Shown piece after piece: positions 22,203-30,602 of a DNA stretch of 64,000 nt (position 1 is the stretch's first letter; each line of letters starts with the position of its first letter). The notes beneath the pieces are model-generated. The model saw only the letters and a list, made by a program, of their open reading frames with translations, had not been told where the DNA came from and did no database searches. The DNA lies in contig JAFXTC010000002.1 in NCBI GenBank assembly GCA_017525235.1, positions 1 through 64,000 of the forward strand. Direction: 5' to 3'. Position numbers and translations under genes: made by a program. This DNA comes from Bacteroidaceae bacterium (lineage in GTDB: Bacteria > Bacteroidota > Bacteroidia > Bacteroidales > Bacteroidaceae).

Positions 22203-24071
22203 TTATTTCTTTGAAGTAGGCTTCAGGTAGGTTTTCTTACCATATTTGTAAGTAAGTACGTTGTGCCAATCCTCTGGGATGAGGAACTTACCTTCCACAC
22301 GGTCGATGACAAGCAATCGGTATTGGCCTGCCGTCTGGTCGTGCCAAAAGAGTATCTTATCCGTGATGCGTGTTCTGTTCTGCTCTATCACAATGTCGTA
22401 GGACTGGCTTTTGTCGGAAAAGACTTGATTATACAGGCTGCTATAGAAGATGACCAGCTTCTTCTCCTTATCAGAGGGAGTAAACGTGAAGTTGTATAGC
22501 TTGCCCTCTACCCTACCCATGCTGGCGGGGTCTGCTTTGTTGCCGTATTCGTACACAATTGGATGTTCCTGCACGCAGCCCGAATCCTTCATCTGTGCAA
22601 TGTATTTATCTACCCAGCGGGTATCGAACGGCATTTCGTAGAGCGAGGTATCTTTGTGGGTTACAATGAATTGCATATAGGCATTCTGCTGGTTGTCCTT
22701 ACCATAGAACTTGCAGACGAGGTGCTGGTCGGCACTATATCGTTCGGATGCTTTCTCCTCTGCCGTCAGTTCCAGCGTATCGCCCAAAGCCGTATGCGTC
22801 TCCTTGTGCAGGATGTTGCCAAGAGGACTTTTCGCCAGTTTCCTTCTGATTTCGTCAACCGTCTTTTTGTTGATGTCTGACTGATAGGTGTAGATGTTTC
22901 TTGGATGCCTTCCTCCTATCATTTCGGTTCTGGTGACGCGTACTCCATCCAGCCCCAACAAACGCATGAATTTCTGTTGCAGGTTTTCGAAGGGATTGCG
23001 TGTTTTCTCTACGGCTTGTTTCATGTAACCAGGCACACGTTCTATCTTTCCGTGGTCGTAAGACAACATTGTCTCGTAGCCTTCGGGAAGAGTAAAGGTG
23101 GAATCTACGTGGTCAATGAACAGGATGGTGTAGCGACCAAGGGAATCCTTCTTGGCAAGCAAATGTTCGGGTGTTGCTTCTTCTGTTCCGTATGTAGGGA
23201 CAAAGTTATCCCAGCTGCGAAGGGTCAGCTTCTTCTGTTCCTGATTGGTATAGTTGTACATATACTGCTCGTCTTTGTGGCTCTGCAGGTACTGCATCAC
23301 CTGCTGGTGCAGGGTGACGGCTGCCACATCGGCATTCTCCTTGGGAATAATGTATAATGTTCCGCTACAAGCGCCTTCAATAACGTCTATTCTATCTCCT
23401 CCTACGAATTCTGGTTTCCAATTTCCTTGGCTGTCATGTACCCCACCGTGATATATCGTAAAAGCTAACGGGTCTTTCTGTGTATTGTAGCGATAGGATG
23501 CTTTATACTCTTGGGCGCCAAGGGCTTTAGCAATCTTTTGCACCATGGGTTTGACGGGTTTGAAGTCGAGTTCCTTTCCACAGCTAGGCTCTTCGATGGT
23601 ATTGCCGTATTCCACATTTAAGGTACAGAAGTTCCTGTCAGGACGATAGTAGAACGAGGCATTCTCGTCGGCATTGTAGTGATAATCGTAAAAAGCATTT
23701 ACGAGAGTAGGCTCATCCTCTTTGTTGGCAAGGGCAACAGCATAGCTGATATTATCCTCAGCCCCGTTGGGTGTCTGTTGGTGGTGACAGGCAATAGCAT
23801 TGGCCGAAGCTTCCACAAAATACTGCAGGACAGAGTCCTTGAGCAATTGCATACGGTAGCGGACAATGGGTTGGTCCTTCGTATTATCATACTCTTTCTT
23901 CCATCCCCAATCTTCCCACAGGTTATCATTGGCTCGAATGGCGCTGTAGGTGATACCTTCGGGGTAGTCCTTCTCTAAGTGCTGCATCAGCTGTCTGATG
24001 CTGTTATTTTTCTGTGCATTGATGGCGAGAGCTTGCATCAGCATCGCCAGGATAAAGATATATTGTTTCAT
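22203..24071 (-). CDS. Secreted protein of unknown function with internal repeat
   Basis: 622 residues from ATG 24071 (MKQYIFILAMLMQALAINAQ, signal peptide); the longer frame runs into the anti-sigma gene and was rejected. I do not recognise the family. Two segments are similar to each other: about 314-345 (YTILFIDHVDSTFTLPEGY) and about 580-612 (YRLLVIDRVEGKFLIPEDW), each followed by a L-Y-x-GK pattern. It is the last gene of a sigma/anti-sigma operon, 16 bp after the anti-sigma-like gene, so it is a likely regulon member or an extra component of the signal path. Confidence 0.6.
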   Translation of the reverse strand: MKQYIFILAMLMQALAINAQKNNSIRQLMQHLEKDYPEGITYSAIRANDNLWEDWGWKKEYDNTKDQPIVRYRMQLLKDSVLQYFVEASANAIACHHQQTPNGAEDNISYAVALANKEDEPTLVNAFYDYHYNADENASFYYRPDRNFCTLNVEYGNTIEEPSCGKELDFKPVKPMVQKIAKALGAQEYKASYRYNTQKDPLAFTIYHGGVHDSQGNWKPEFVGGDRIDVIEGACSGTLYIIPKENADVAAVTLHQQVMQYLQSHKDEQYMYNYTNQEQKKLTLRSWDNFVPTYGTEEATPEHLLAKKDSLGRYTILFIDHVDSTFTLPEGYETMLSYDHGKIERVPGYMKQAVEKTRNPFENLQQKFMRLLGLDGVRVTRTEMIGGRHPRNIYTYQSDINKKTVDEIRRKLAKSPLGNILHKETHTALGDTLELTAEEKASERYSADQHLVCKFYGKDNQQNAYMQFIVTHKDTSLYEMPFDTRWVDKYIAQMKDSGCVQEHPIVYEYGNKADPASMGRVEGKLYNFTFTPSDKEKKLVIFYSSLYNQVFSDKSQSYDIVIEQNRTRITDKILFWHDQTAGQYRLLVIDRVEGKFLIPEDWHNVLTYKYGKKTYLKPTSKK

Positions 24072-24087
24072 TGTTTTATTTGGATTA

Positions 24088-24723
24088 TTAGTTGTGGTTT
24101 TCAATCTTCTGGAACACTTCTTCGCATTCTTGTTGCAGATTCCCAGCCAACGCCATGTACTCAGCCATTGGGTCAGGACGGGATTCAACACCAAACATGC
24201 TTTCTACAGTCATCAGGTCGCTCTGATCATACTCGGTTTCAGCCAAATCTTTTGTTTTTCTGCTTGTGTTAGCTGCAGCAAGTGTTGGATGGGGCAGAAC
24301 TTCTTCTGTCTGCTTTGTTTGGGGCTGCATTTTCTCAGAAGTTTTTGGGGCTTGTATCGTAGGATGCTCAGCCAGGACCTGATTACTTTCAGTCTTAGGC
24401 GGAGTAAGGAAAATAACCATAATGCCTGCCATACAAGCAGCAGCCAGCCAGGGCCACAAGGTTATGCGCTTGGGCTTGTGCGCTGCGGCAGCCATGATGC
24501 GGTCAAATTCTTCCTCTTTCTCAACTGACAAAGTAAAATCGTCGGCCAGATGGGAGGTTGCAAGGATGAGCTGGCGCACTTGTTCTTCTTCCACTGAGAG
24601 ATTCTCGTTGGGGTTCTGCTGGTAGAAGTCGGCAAGCATCAGTTCTTCTTCAACGCTTGTCTCTGCAGCAAGATACCGCTGGATAAGTTCTTGGCGCACA
24701 GCCTTGTCTTTCAGGTTTTTCAT
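24088..24723 (-). CDS. Single-pass membrane protein, probable anti-sigma factor
   Basis: 211 residues. The acidic helical N-terminus of about 85 residues (ELIQRYLAAETSVEEELMLADFY) is probably cytoplasmic. One membrane helix follows (WPWLAAACMAGIMVIFL, about 90-107) and then a low-complexity periplasmic tail. The start overlaps the stop of the sigma factor gene (ATGA). Topology, size and coupling fit an anti-sigma factor, although no zinc-binding HxxxCxxC motif is present and the family is not one I can name. Confidence 0.62.
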   Translation of the reverse strand: MKNLKDKAVRQELIQRYLAAETSVEEELMLADFYQQNPNENLSVEEEQVRQLILATSHLADDFTLSVEKEEEFDRIMAAAAHKPKRITLWPWLAAACMAGIMVIFLTPPKTESNQVLAEHPTIQAPKTSEKMQPQTKQTEEVLPHPTLAAANTSRKTKDLAETEYDQSDLMTVESMFGVESRPDPMAEYMALAGNLQQECEEVFQKIENHN

Positions 24724-25232
24724 TGTTGTCCTCCTTTCTTCAGCAACTCAAGCATAAATCTGCGTGCTGCGGAAATCATGCTTTTTGTGCTCTGTTTGGT
24801 GGTGTTGCATAAGGTAGAAATCTCGTCGAGCGTCATTCCTTCGCTCCTCATGGTCAGCATCCGCCTCTGTGAGGCTGGCAGGCGGTTGAGGGCGTTCTGA
24901 ATCCACGCTTCTGTGTCGCTGGTAATGAGGGGCTGGTCTGTTCTCTGCGAATCTTCTGCATCGTAATTATCCAATGGTTCGAGCCTCATGTGCTGGCGGC
25001 GCAGATGGTCGATACATACGTTTTTGGCAATAGTAACAGCAAGGGATTCCGGACTCTCGTATGCGTTCAGTCGTTCGCGCATCTGCCAGAGCCTGAAAAA
25101 TGTCTCCTGCACGATGTCTTCTGCCTGTTCCGGCATATGTCGGTCTGCGATGAACCGTTCACAAAGTTTCATCAGTCGCGGACGAATATCGTTGGCAATA
25201 TGTTCAAACGTTTCTGTTGTCATTTTACGCAT
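24720..25232 (-). CDS. ECF-type RNA polymerase sigma factor
   Basis: 170 residues from ATG 25232. Region 2 is seen in LCERFIADRHMPEQAEDIVQETFFRLWQ, with -10 recognition around IAKNVCIDHLRRQ. Region 4 is seen in LNRLPASQRRMLTMRSEGMTLDEISTLCNTTKQSTKSMISAARRFM. It has the size and order of extracytoplasmic-function sigma factors. It is translationally coupled to a single-pass membrane protein that is probably its anti-sigma factor. The longer frame begins in the -7 box and was not used. Confidence 0.93.
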   Translation of the reverse strand: MRKMTTETFEHIANDIRPRLMKLCERFIADRHMPEQAEDIVQETFFRLWQMRERLNAYESPESLAVTIAKNVCIDHLRRQHMRLEPLDNYDAEDSQRTDQPLITSDTEAWIQNALNRLPASQRRMLTMRSEGMTLDEISTLCNTTKQSTKSMISAARRFMLELLKKGGQQ

Positions 25233-25261
25233 GTCTCTACCTTGAAGACGTAAAAACCACA

Positions 25262-25269
25262 CAAAGGTA
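25262..25269 (-). promoter_or_regulatory. -7 box of the ECF sigma operon
   Basis: TACCTTTG on the minus strand, 29 bp upstream of the chosen ATG. This is the housekeeping consensus; no separate autoregulated promoter is obvious. Confidence 0.6.
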
Positions 25270-25357
25270 AACTAAAAAAATGAAAAAAAAATAAAAACAG
25301 TAATTTACTGCACTTCTTTTGGTTGTATTAGGAAAAAGTTGTACCTTCGCATTAGAT

Positions 25358-26836
25358 ATGACAAAGGACAATAAACAGACACAGAATCAGGTACAGGTAC
25401 AGACCGAACAGCAGGTACAGGTGCAGACGCTTTCTCCCCAGCAAGTGATGTTGGTGCGACTGACCGAAATGCCCATAGAAGCCTTGCAGCAACGCATAGA
25501 AAATGAGTGTCTGGAGAACCCTTGGTTGGAAAAAACCTCCTCCGACCCCTCCCAGGAAGGGGAGAATGACGGAGGTGACTCTTCTCCTATGGGTGAGGAG
25601 GGCCTAGATGCTTCTTACGACTATCGTTCGGAAGATGATATCCCCGATTATATGCTACGCCCCACTTATACCAGAAATTCGCCAGAGAATGTGGAATACG
25701 GTGATACCTTGACGTTCTATGACCAATTGAAGGCGCAGATGGCTGATTTCGACCTAACTGAGCGTGAGCAACAATTATTGGAATATCTGATTGGCGAGTT
25801 GGACGGCAACGGACTTTTGGGTAAGCCACTCAGCCAGATAGTTGACGAAGCAGAGATATATCAAGGTATAGAGACAACGGAAAAGGAGATGCTGAAAGTG
25901 CTTTCGGTACTACAGCAGTTTGAACCTGCTGGTATAGGGGCACGCTCGCTGCAGGAATGTCTTATCTTGCAGATAAAACGTGATGAGAAGAATCCCTATC
26001 GTCCTCTGCTTTTGCAGGTAATGGAGAAGCACTTCGACGACTTTTTGCACAAACGCTGGGAGCGCATTCAGCAGAAACTGAAACTCTCGGCCATTCAGGT
26101 GGAGGAGTTGAAACGTGAGATAAAGCGTCTGAACCCAAGGCCAGGCTCATCAATGGGAGAAAGAAGTGTGGTGATGGGTCACCAAATAACCCCCGACTTT
26201 ATCGTTGATACCGACGAGGACGGACACATCAGTATGCAGCTGAACGGCGGGAATACAGCGGCTTTGATGATAAGTCCGGATGCTACGGAGAAGCTGGAGG
26301 CATATTCTAGATTGAAAGATTCGGAACTGACCAAGGCGATTCAGGAGGATATTCGTTTTACACGTGAGTATGTTGAGCGCGGCCAGATCTTTATAGATGC
26401 CCTGGCACAACGCAGAGAGAGCATGATAAGGACGATGAAAGCCATCATAAAGTTACAGCGCCCCTTCTTTCTGGAAGGTGACGATACGTTGCTTAAGCCC
26501 ATGAAGCTGGAAGATGTGGCTCTTTTAGCCGGCTACGACATCAGTACGGTAAGTCGTGTGTGCAACAGTAAATACGTGCAGACGCCCTTTGGCATCTACT
26601 CCCTGAAGCACTTCTTTACCCATAAGGCTGTACAGAAGGACGATGCGGAAATGGCAACATCAAAGCAGGTTATGGCAGTCATACAAGAGTTGATAGACGC
26701 AGAGGACAAGCAAAATCCGCTGAGCGATGAGAAACTTTCCGTTCTGCTGAAAGAAAAGGGATATGATATAGCAAGAAGAACCATTGCCAAATACAGGGAG
26801 GCCATGAAAATTCCAATAGCAAGAATGAGGAAATGA
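25358..26836 (+). CDS. rpoN: RNA polymerase sigma-54 factor
   Basis: 492 residues from ATG 25358. The glutamine-rich activator-interacting region I (QQVQVQTLSPQQVMLVRLTEMPIEALQQRIENECLENPWLE) is followed by the core-binding domain (about 130-320), the HTH LEDVALLAGYDISTVSRVCNSKYVQTPFGIYSLKHFF, and the RpoN box ARRTIAKYREAMKIP at the C-terminus. Sigma-54 needs an ATPase activator to open promoters; none is encoded here. The acidic linker at about 60-85 contains a read-through palindromic repeat. A PAP2-like gene overlaps the stop by 4 bp. Confidence 0.96.
   Translation: MTKDNKQTQNQVQVQTEQQVQVQTLSPQQVMLVRLTEMPIEALQQRIENECLENPWLEKTSSDPSQEGENDGGDSSPMGEEGLDASYDYRSEDDIPDYMLRPTYTRNSPENVEYGDTLTFYDQLKAQMADFDLTEREQQLLEYLIGELDGNGLLGKPLSQIVDEAEIYQGIETTEKEMLKVLSVLQQFEPAGIGARSLQECLILQIKRDEKNPYRPLLLQVMEKHFDDFLHKRWERIQQKLKLSAIQVEELKREIKRLNPRPGSSMGERSVVMGHQITPDFIVDTDEDGHISMQLNGGNTAALMISPDATEKLEAYSRLKDSELTKAIQEDIRFTREYVERGQIFIDALAQRRESMIRTMKAIIKLQRPFFLEGDDTLLKPMKLEDVALLAGYDISTVSRVCNSKYVQTPFGIYSLKHFFTHKAVQKDDAEMATSKQVMAVIQELIDAEDKQNPLSDEKLSVLLKEKGYDIARRTIAKYREAMKIPIARMRK
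25535..25612. repeat. GC-rich palindromic repeat inside rpoN
   Basis: CCCCTCCC, AGG, AAGGGGAG form an inverted repeat, followed by CTTCTCCTATGGGTGAGGAGGG, a second imperfect one. In frame it supplies the linker SDPSQEGEN and SSPMGEEG between sigma-54 regions I and III, a position that tolerates insertion. Confidence 0.55.
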
Positions 26837-27444
26837 GAAAGCATATTGTTTTAGCCAGCATATTCAGCAGCATATTCCGACCCATGTATTACCCTACTGT
26901 CGGAACCATCATACTGCTCACTTTTACGTACATGAGCCTCTTTCCGTGGCCCTACCGTTTACTAGTGCTGGGCATAGTGTACTTCTTTACCGTCTTTCTG
27001 CCCGTAGGCATTACTTTTATATACAGAAAGATGCTGGGCTGGCGATTGCATGAACTGCGCGAAAGGCACAAGCGTATTGTGCCTTACACCATACATTTTA
27101 TATGCTACGTGTGTTGTATGTATGTGCTGAATGGATTGCATCTGCCCCGTTTCTTGACCGCTATTTTGGTTGTTTCGCTGATGGTTCAGACGTGTTGTAT
27201 CATAGTGAATATATTCTGGAAGGTAAGTATGCATTCTGCAGGATCAGGAGCCGTTATAGGCGGTTTGATGGCTTACTCGGGCATCTTTGGGTTTAACCCC
27301 ATCTGGTGGCTTTGTGGAGCCATTCTGCTGTCGGGCTGTGTAATGACCAGCCGTATGGTGTTGCTTCAGCATAGTCTGGCCCAAGTGCTGGTAGGAACAT
27401 TCATTGGTATACTTTGTGGATTTGTAGGAATAATTTTTATGTAA
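26833..27444 (+). CDS. PAP2-like membrane protein
   Basis: 203 residues with five to six membrane helices. The segment WKVSMHSAGSGAVIGG and the later SRMVLLQHSLAQVLVGTFIG follow the spacing of the PAP2 phosphatase motifs (K-x-S-x-H and S-R-x5-H-S-x2-Q-V), although the third motif carries Q where active enzymes usually have D. It may be a lipid phosphatase of undecaprenyl or phosphatidyl substrates, or a degenerate member. It overlaps rpoN by ATGA and is followed 3 bp later by purE, so all three are probably one transcript. Confidence 0.65.
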   Translation: MRKHIVLASIFSSIFRPMYYPTVGTIILLTFTYMSLFPWPYRLLVLGIVYFFTVFLPVGITFIYRKMLGWRLHELRERHKRIVPYTIHFICYVCCMYVLNGLHLPRFLTAILVVSLMVQTCCIIVNIFWKVSMHSAGSGAVIGGLMAYSGIFGFNPIWWLCGAILLSGCVMTSRMVLLQHSLAQVLVGTFIGILCGFVGIIFM

Positions 27445-27447
27445 GAT

Positions 27448-27954
27448 ATGAAAGCAATTGTTAGTATTATCATGGGCAGCACAAGCGATCTGCCCGTTAT
27501 GGAGAAGGCCGCTAAGTTTCTCGACGAGATGGAGATTCCCTTCGAGATGAATGCTCTCTCGGCTCATCGTACACCCCAGGAAGTGGAGGAGTTTGCCAAG
27601 AACGCAGAAATGAGGGGCATAAAGGTTATTATTGCGGGAGCAGGAATGGCTGCCGCTCTGCCAGGTGTGATTGCTGCCAGCACGACCCTACCCGTTATCG
27701 GTGTTCCCATTAAAGGAATGCTGGACGGACTGGACGCTATGTTGAGTATCATACAGATGCCTCCTGGCATACCTGTGGCAACAGTAGGCGTGAATGCTGC
27801 TCAGAATGCAGGTATCTTGGCAGCTGAGATGATAGCCTTGGGCGACGAGGTGTTGTCCATCAAGATGAAAGCTTACAAAGAAGACCTGAAGCAGAAGATT
27901 GTAAAAGCCAATCAGGATTTGGCTATGGTTAAATATAATTATAAGGTAAACTAA
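27448..27954 (+). CDS. purE: N5-carboxyaminoimidazole ribonucleotide mutase
   Basis: 168 residues, full length. It converts N5-CAIR to CAIR in purine synthesis. Characteristic segments are IIMGSTSDLPVMEKAAKFLDE at the N-terminus (nucleotide-binding serine and aspartate), the SAHRTP loop with the catalytic histidine (about residue 47), and GAGMAAALPGVIAAST. The class-I type requires PurK for its substrate; purK is not in the window. It is placed between a PAP2-like gene and ispG with only 1-3 bp spacing. Confidence 0.97.
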   Translation: MKAIVSIIMGSTSDLPVMEKAAKFLDEMEIPFEMNALSAHRTPQEVEEFAKNAEMRGIKVIIAGAGMAAALPGVIAASTTLPVIGVPIKGMLDGLDAMLSIIQMPPGIPVATVGVNAAQNAGILAAEMIALGDEVLSIKMKAYKEDLKQKIVKANQDLAMVKYNYKVN

Positions 27955-27955
27955 G

Positions 27956-29134
27956 ATGAGACGTCCCACACACGAAGTAAAGATAGGTAAGCTGCGTATT
28001 GGTGGTCAGAACAAGGTGGCCGTGCAGAGTATGACAACCTGCAGCACGATGGACACAGAGGGTTGTGTGGAGCAATGCATCCGTATCATAGATGCTGGAG
28101 CCGACCTGGTACGACTCACTACGCAAGGCACTCGCGAGGCAGAGAACCTGCGTAACATAAAGGCTGGCCTTATAGCTCGCGGCTATGGCGATACGCCCCT
28201 CTGTGCTGATGTTCACTTCAATCCCAATGTGGCTGATGTGGCTGCGACCATAGTGGAGAAGGTACGCATCAACCCCGGTAACTACGTAGATCCTGCCCGT
28301 CAGTTTAAGCATTTGGAATATACCGATGAGGAATATCAGCAGGAGTTGAAGCGTTTAGACGACCGTTTCTGCGGCTTCCTCAGTATCTGCAGGGAGCACG
28401 GCACTGCCATCCGTATTGGCGTGAATCACGGCTCGCTATCCGACAGAATCATGAGTCGTTACGGTGATACCCCAGCGGGCATTGTGGAAAGCTGTATGGA
28501 GTTCCTTCGCATCTGTGAGCGCGAACATTTCCCCAATGTGGTGGTAAGTATCAAGGCCAGCAATACGGTGGTGATGGTGCAGAGTGTTCGTCTGCTTTGT
28601 AAGGAGATGGAGAAGGAGGGAATGGACTATCCCCTCCACTTAGGTGTAACAGAGGCGGGAGAAGGCGAGGATGGTCGTCTGAAGAGTGCTGTGGGCATCG
28701 GCTCACTGCTGATTGACGGCATTGGTGACACCATTCGCGTAAGCCTCAGCGAGGAGCCCGAATGCGAGATTCCTGTAGCCCAGAGTATCTTGCAGGCAGC
28801 CCGTGTGCAAATGTGCAAGCCTGAGTTTATCAGTTGTCCGGGATGTGGCCGTACGCTCTACGACCTTCAGGACACCATTCGTCGCATCAAGGCCGCCGTG
28901 GAGGCGAAGGCCAAAGTGGATGTTCGTTATAAGACACTTAAGATTGGTATCATGGGTTGTATCGTGAACGGTCCAGGCGAGATGGCTGATGCCGATTACG
29001 GTTACGTAGGTGCCGCCAGAGGCAAAGTCTCTCTTTATAAGAATAAGGAATGCATCGAGAAGAATGTCCCTGAAGCCGAAGCCGTAGAGCGTCTCATCGC
29101 TTTCATAGATAAAGACCTTGATAGTAATTCATAA
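27956..29134 (+). CDS. ispG: 4-hydroxy-3-methylbut-2-enyl diphosphate synthase, compact plant-type form
   Basis: 392 residues. IspG reduces MEcPP to HMBPP in the MEP isoprenoid pathway. The TIM-barrel part has plant/Chlamydia/Bacteroidetes-type signatures (IGVNHGSLSDRIMSRYGDTP, HLGVTEAGEGEDGRLKSA, GDTIRVSLSEEP). The C-terminus has the cluster ligands in SCPGCGRTLYDLQ and GIMGCIVNGPGEMADADYGYVG. Plant-type enzymes of this lineage normally carry about 200 or more residues of an extra A* domain between these parts (600-plus residues in all). Here the barrel joins the cluster domain directly near residue 272 (EIPVAQSILQAARVQ). The frame is intact and all cluster cysteines are present. Confidence 0.95.
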   Translation: MRRPTHEVKIGKLRIGGQNKVAVQSMTTCSTMDTEGCVEQCIRIIDAGADLVRLTTQGTREAENLRNIKAGLIARGYGDTPLCADVHFNPNVADVAATIVEKVRINPGNYVDPARQFKHLEYTDEEYQQELKRLDDRFCGFLSICREHGTAIRIGVNHGSLSDRIMSRYGDTPAGIVESCMEFLRICEREHFPNVVVSIKASNTVVMVQSVRLLCKEMEKEGMDYPLHLGVTEAGEGEDGRLKSAVGIGSLLIDGIGDTIRVSLSEEPECEIPVAQSILQAARVQMCKPEFISCPGCGRTLYDLQDTIRRIKAAVEAKAKVDVRYKTLKIGIMGCIVNGPGEMADADYGYVGAARGKVSLYKNKECIEKNVPEAEAVERLIAFIDKDLDSNS

Positions 29135-29158
29135 TTTATAATTCACAATTCATAATTG

Positions 29159-29190
29159 TTCTCCCCATAGAGGGGGAGCCAGAGGGGGCC
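29159..29190. repeat. GC-rich palindromic repeat between ispG and rmuC
   Basis: TCTCCCC, ATAGA, GGGGGAG, then CCAGAGGGGGCC: the same CTCCCC/GGGGAG design as the copies in blaR1-like, rpoN and at 56181 and 56268. It ends four bases before the rmuC ATG. An AT-rich AATTCATAATT repeat (29127-29157) precedes it. Confidence 0.6.
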
Positions 29191-29194
29191 TTAT

Positions 29195-30478
29195 ATGGAA
29201 CTCGTTTATCTATTTATCGGACTTGTGTTGGGAGGCGTTGCCGTTTGGATGGTGATGCGCTCTAAGGTGAGTGCTGTGCAGCAGTTGCTGGAGAATTCTA
29301 AGCAGCAACAGGAGGAACAAAAGAAGCAGCACGAGGCTTTGCAGGAAGAACAGAAGAAAGTCCGTCAGGAGGAGCGTCAGCAGCAAGAGGAGCAGATGCG
29401 TCAGCAGCTAAGCCTTATCCGTGAACAGATGAATTCAGCCTCGGAGAAGATTCTGAAAAAGAGAGCAGAGGAACTGTCGGCTGTCAACAAGGAACAGCTC
29501 TCAGGCATCCTTACGCCCCTTCAGACACATATCCAGCAGATGCGTGAGGCTGTGGAGCGCTCCGACCGCGAACATAACTCTACGATGCAACGCTTGGATG
29601 CCACCATAAAGACTAGCATAGAGCAAAGCCGTCAGGTGGGCGAGCGTGCTGATAAACTGGCGCAAGCCCTCACAGGAGAGAACAAGACACAAGGCAACTT
29701 TGGCGAGCTGCGCCTGAAGCAACTCCTGGAAGGCATGGGCCTTCAGGAAGGTGAACAGTTTACGCTGCAGGAAACCATCCGCGACAAGGACGGCTATGTG
29801 GTTTACGAGGAAGAGGGGCACCGCCTTATCCCCGATGCCATTTTGCACTTCCCTGATAAACGCGATGTGATAATCGATTCCAAGATGTCCTTTACCGCCT
29901 TCGAGGATTACCATAATGCCGAGACCGAAGCACAGCGTCAGGATGCCCTCAAGCGTCATCTTACCAGTATGCGCAACCATGTGAACGAGTTATCCAGGAA
30001 GAATTACTCGAAGTACATTGCCGAGGGGCACGCCAAGTTGGATTTCGTGCTGATGTACGTCTTCTCGGAATCGGCCCTACAGTTGGCGCTTACCAACGAC
30101 GCAACCCTTTGGAAGGATGCCTACGACCGCGGCGTTATCATTACAGGCAGCCAGAACCTTTACACCATGCTGCGTGTCTTGGAGATGACTTGGAAGCAGG
30201 TCCGCCAAGTAGAGAACCAGCAGAAGATTATGGAGTGCGCTAATATGATTGTGGATCGTGTGCAGTTGTTTGCTGAAAGGTTCGAAAGCGTTAAGCAACA
30301 GCTGCAGAAGACGCAGGACAGCTTCGACAAGTTGGAATCCATAACGGCAGAAACGGGTCAGAGCATCCTCACTCCTGCTTCCCGATTGTTGAAGATGGGA
30401 GCCAGCCAGAACCCCAAACGCAAGAAGCAATTACAACAGGATAGGTCTTTAGAACAAACAGAAGATGCAGAAGGATAA
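29195..30478 (+). CDS. rmuC: DNA recombination protein RmuC
   Basis: 427 residues. One N-terminal membrane helix (LFIGLVLGGVAVWMVM) and a long glutamine/glutamate-rich coiled coil (about 25-170) precede the RmuC nuclease-like domain with GNFGELRLKQLLEGMGL, PDAILHFPDKRDVIIDSKMS (PD-(D/E)xK-type DSK) and YTMLRVLEMTWKQVRQ. The family limits inversions and unwanted recombination in E. coli; the biochemical role is not firmly known. It begins 60 bp after ispG with a palindromic repeat just in front of the start. Confidence 0.93.
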   Translation: MELVYLFIGLVLGGVAVWMVMRSKVSAVQQLLENSKQQQEEQKKQHEALQEEQKKVRQEERQQQEEQMRQQLSLIREQMNSASEKILKKRAEELSAVNKEQLSGILTPLQTHIQQMREAVERSDREHNSTMQRLDATIKTSIEQSRQVGERADKLAQALTGENKTQGNFGELRLKQLLEGMGLQEGEQFTLQETIRDKDGYVVYEEEGHRLIPDAILHFPDKRDVIIDSKMSFTAFEDYHNAETEAQRQDALKRHLTSMRNHVNELSRKNYSKYIAEGHAKLDFVLMYVFSESALQLALTNDATLWKDAYDRGVIITGSQNLYTMLRVLEMTWKQVRQVENQQKIMECANMIVDRVQLFAERFESVKQQLQKTQDSFDKLESITAETGQSILTPASRLLKMGASQNPKRKKQLQQDRSLEQTEDAEG

Positions 30479-30515
30479 TGTACTTTTTATCCAATGACGG
30501 CACTTTTTCTTGCAC

Positions 30516-30551
30516 TATATTTGCAGAAATGGGATATAATGTGTACTTTTG
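30516..30551 (+). promoter_or_regulatory. Two tandem -7 boxes before the FAD oxidoreductase
   Basis: TATATTTG (30516-30523) and TACTTTTG (30544-30551) both match TAnnTTTG and stand 79 and 51 bp before the ATG. Which one is used cannot be told. Confidence 0.5.
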
Positions 30552-30602
30552 GCGCAAGATTAACAATATTTCGGCCAATAACGAAAAATAAAACTACACA
30601 TT

